A DNA stretch of 7,004 bases from Hydrogenophilales bacterium RIFOXYD1_FULL_62_11 (GTDB lineage Bacteria > Pseudomonadota > Gammaproteobacteria > Burkholderiales > Thiobacillaceae), in contig MGZO01000080.1 of the NCBI GenBank assembly GCA_001802655.1, positions 10,499 to 17,502 on the forward strand. Reading direction: 5' to 3'. This document shows, one piece after another, positions 6,698 through 7,004 of this stretch; within the stretch, counting starts at the first letter, position 1; each line of letters opens with the position of its first letter. Below the pieces are notes generated by a model. It saw only the letters and a program-made list of their open reading frames with translations, ran no database searches and was not told the DNA's origin. The position numbers were made by a program, and so were the translations under genes.

Positions 6698-6801
6698 ATT
6701 GATTGACGCTTAGACCGTTATTTAGATTCGGTTTATGGGCTCCCAGCCTACTCGGTTTGTGGCATAAATCGTGGGCAGTTCGCGTAGTGCACAAATCGTC
6801 A
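6698..6801 (-). other. Intergenic region upstream of the HEPN-like gene, downstream of the helicase gene
   Basis: These 104 bases lie between two minus-strand genes and should contain any promoter of the HEPN-like gene. No good -35/-10 pair is visible; the AT-rich stretch around 6717-6728 (minus strand AATCTAAATAAC) could hold a weak -10. A short hairpin GGCT-CCC-AGCC (6738-6748) has no T-run. Two near-identical 12-mers, TCGGTTTATGGG (6728-6739) and TCGGTTTGTGGC (6752-6763), match at 10 of 12 positions with a 24-base period. A 26-codon minus-strand frame starts inside the helicase stop codon (TAATG) but looks non-coding. Confidence 0.4.
6728..6763. repeat. Short imperfect direct repeat pair
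   Basis: TCGGTTTATGGG at 6728-6739 and TCGGTTTGTGGC at 6752-6763 agree at 10 of 12 bases, 24 bases apart (start to start). They flank the small GGCT/AGCC hairpin. They could be a two-site operator upstream of the minus-strand gene, but chance is also plausible. Confidence 0.2.
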
Positions 6802-7004
6802 TTACGACACATGCAAAACATCAAGTGTTTGCGCCGCAAAAAATCGCGACACCACCTCCAGCTTGCGTGTCCGCGTCATCGCCGGCAGGGCGTTCAGCAA
6901 CAACTTGCCATACGGCTTATCCGCCAGCCGGGTGTCGCAAATCATCAGCACGCCACGGTCGGTTTCGGTGCGGATCAAACGCCCGGCCCCTTGCTTGAGG
7001 CTGA
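6802..7004 (-). CDS. yoaA: C-terminal end of a YoaA/DinG-family ATP-dependent DNA helicase (partial)
   Basis: Reading the minus strand from the right edge gives 66 residues ending in TAA at 6804-6802. They begin SLKQGAGRLIRTETDRGV, which contains helicase motif VI (QxxGRxxR). They continue with ICDTRL, a KPYG segment, NALPAMTRTR and a final aromatic helix VSRFF. This is the characteristic end of the YoaA/DinG branch of superfamily 2 (XPD-like, iron-sulphur) 5'-3' helicases, where motif VI binds ATP gamma-phosphate and couples hydrolysis to unwinding. YoaA is known in E. coli to act in DNA damage tolerance with the polymerase III chi subunit. Walker and Fe-S regions lie outside the window, so YoaA versus DinG is judged from the RLxxKPYG/LPxxxRTR wording only. 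The 5' end is cut by the window. Confidence 0.82.
   Translation of the reverse strand, partial: SLKQGAGRLIRTETDRGVLMICDTRLADKPYGKLLLNALPAMTRTRKLEVVSRFFAAQTLDVLHVS

Noticed and set aside
5621..6715. Gapped inverted similarity flanking the HEPN-like gene: GTCTAA..GCG..AATCA at 5621-5637 against its reverse complement at 6700-6715.
   Set aside because: Only 14 matching bases with two gaps of different size and no transposase or target duplication. It is too weak to call terminal inverted repeats.
6722..6802. 26-codon minus-strand frame starting in the helicase stop codon (TAATG).
   Set aside because: It is short, has no family resemblance and stops before the next gene. The overlap alone is not enough to call a gene.
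6639..6839. Minus-strand frame of 66 codons overlapping the HEPN-like gene start and the helicase end.
   Set aside because: It overlaps two better supported coding regions in another frame and has no recognisable domain. It looks like a chance frame.

Overview
The window looks like part of a bacterial chromosome from a Gram-negative proteobacterium, most likely a betaproteobacterium. The tripartite-type efflux operon implies an outer membrane. The YoaA/DinG-type helicase tail and the GC-rich coding of the efflux genes fit that group. The taxonomic call is inference from protein character, not from a marker gene.

Layout, left to right. (1) Positions 1-111 hold the 3' end of an unrecognised plus-strand gene. 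Its stop overlaps the TTG start of an enolase-superfamily enzyme (108-1289), so the two are probably translationally coupled parts of an operon that begins outside the window. (2) After a 77-base gap comes a compact four-gene operon (1367-5569): a periplasmic adaptor (HlyD/MacA-like), an ABC ATPase (MacB/LolD-like) and two paralogous FtsX/MacB-type permeases. All three internal junctions are 4-base ATGA overlaps. Together they should form an inner-membrane ABC pump of two ATPases plus a permease heterodimer, joined by the adaptor to an outer-membrane channel encoded elsewhere. The substrate cannot be read from the sequence. (3) Facing this operon on the minus strand is one clearly AT-richer gene (5660-6697). 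It encodes an unrecognised protein of about 345 residues whose C-terminal helical half carries a perfect RNxxxH motif typical of HEPN RNase-type domains. It looks like a single-gene accessory insertion and is the best candidate here for an undescribed (possibly defence or toxin) function. (4) At the right edge (6802-7004, minus) is the C-terminal end of a YoaA/DinG-family superfamily 2 DNA helicase, truncated by the window.

Base composition supports a patchwork. Sampled 60-base lines run about 68% GC in the efflux operon, 45-65% in the enolase gene and 43-47% in the HEPN-like gene. No rRNA, tRNA, CRISPR array, transposase or integrase was found.
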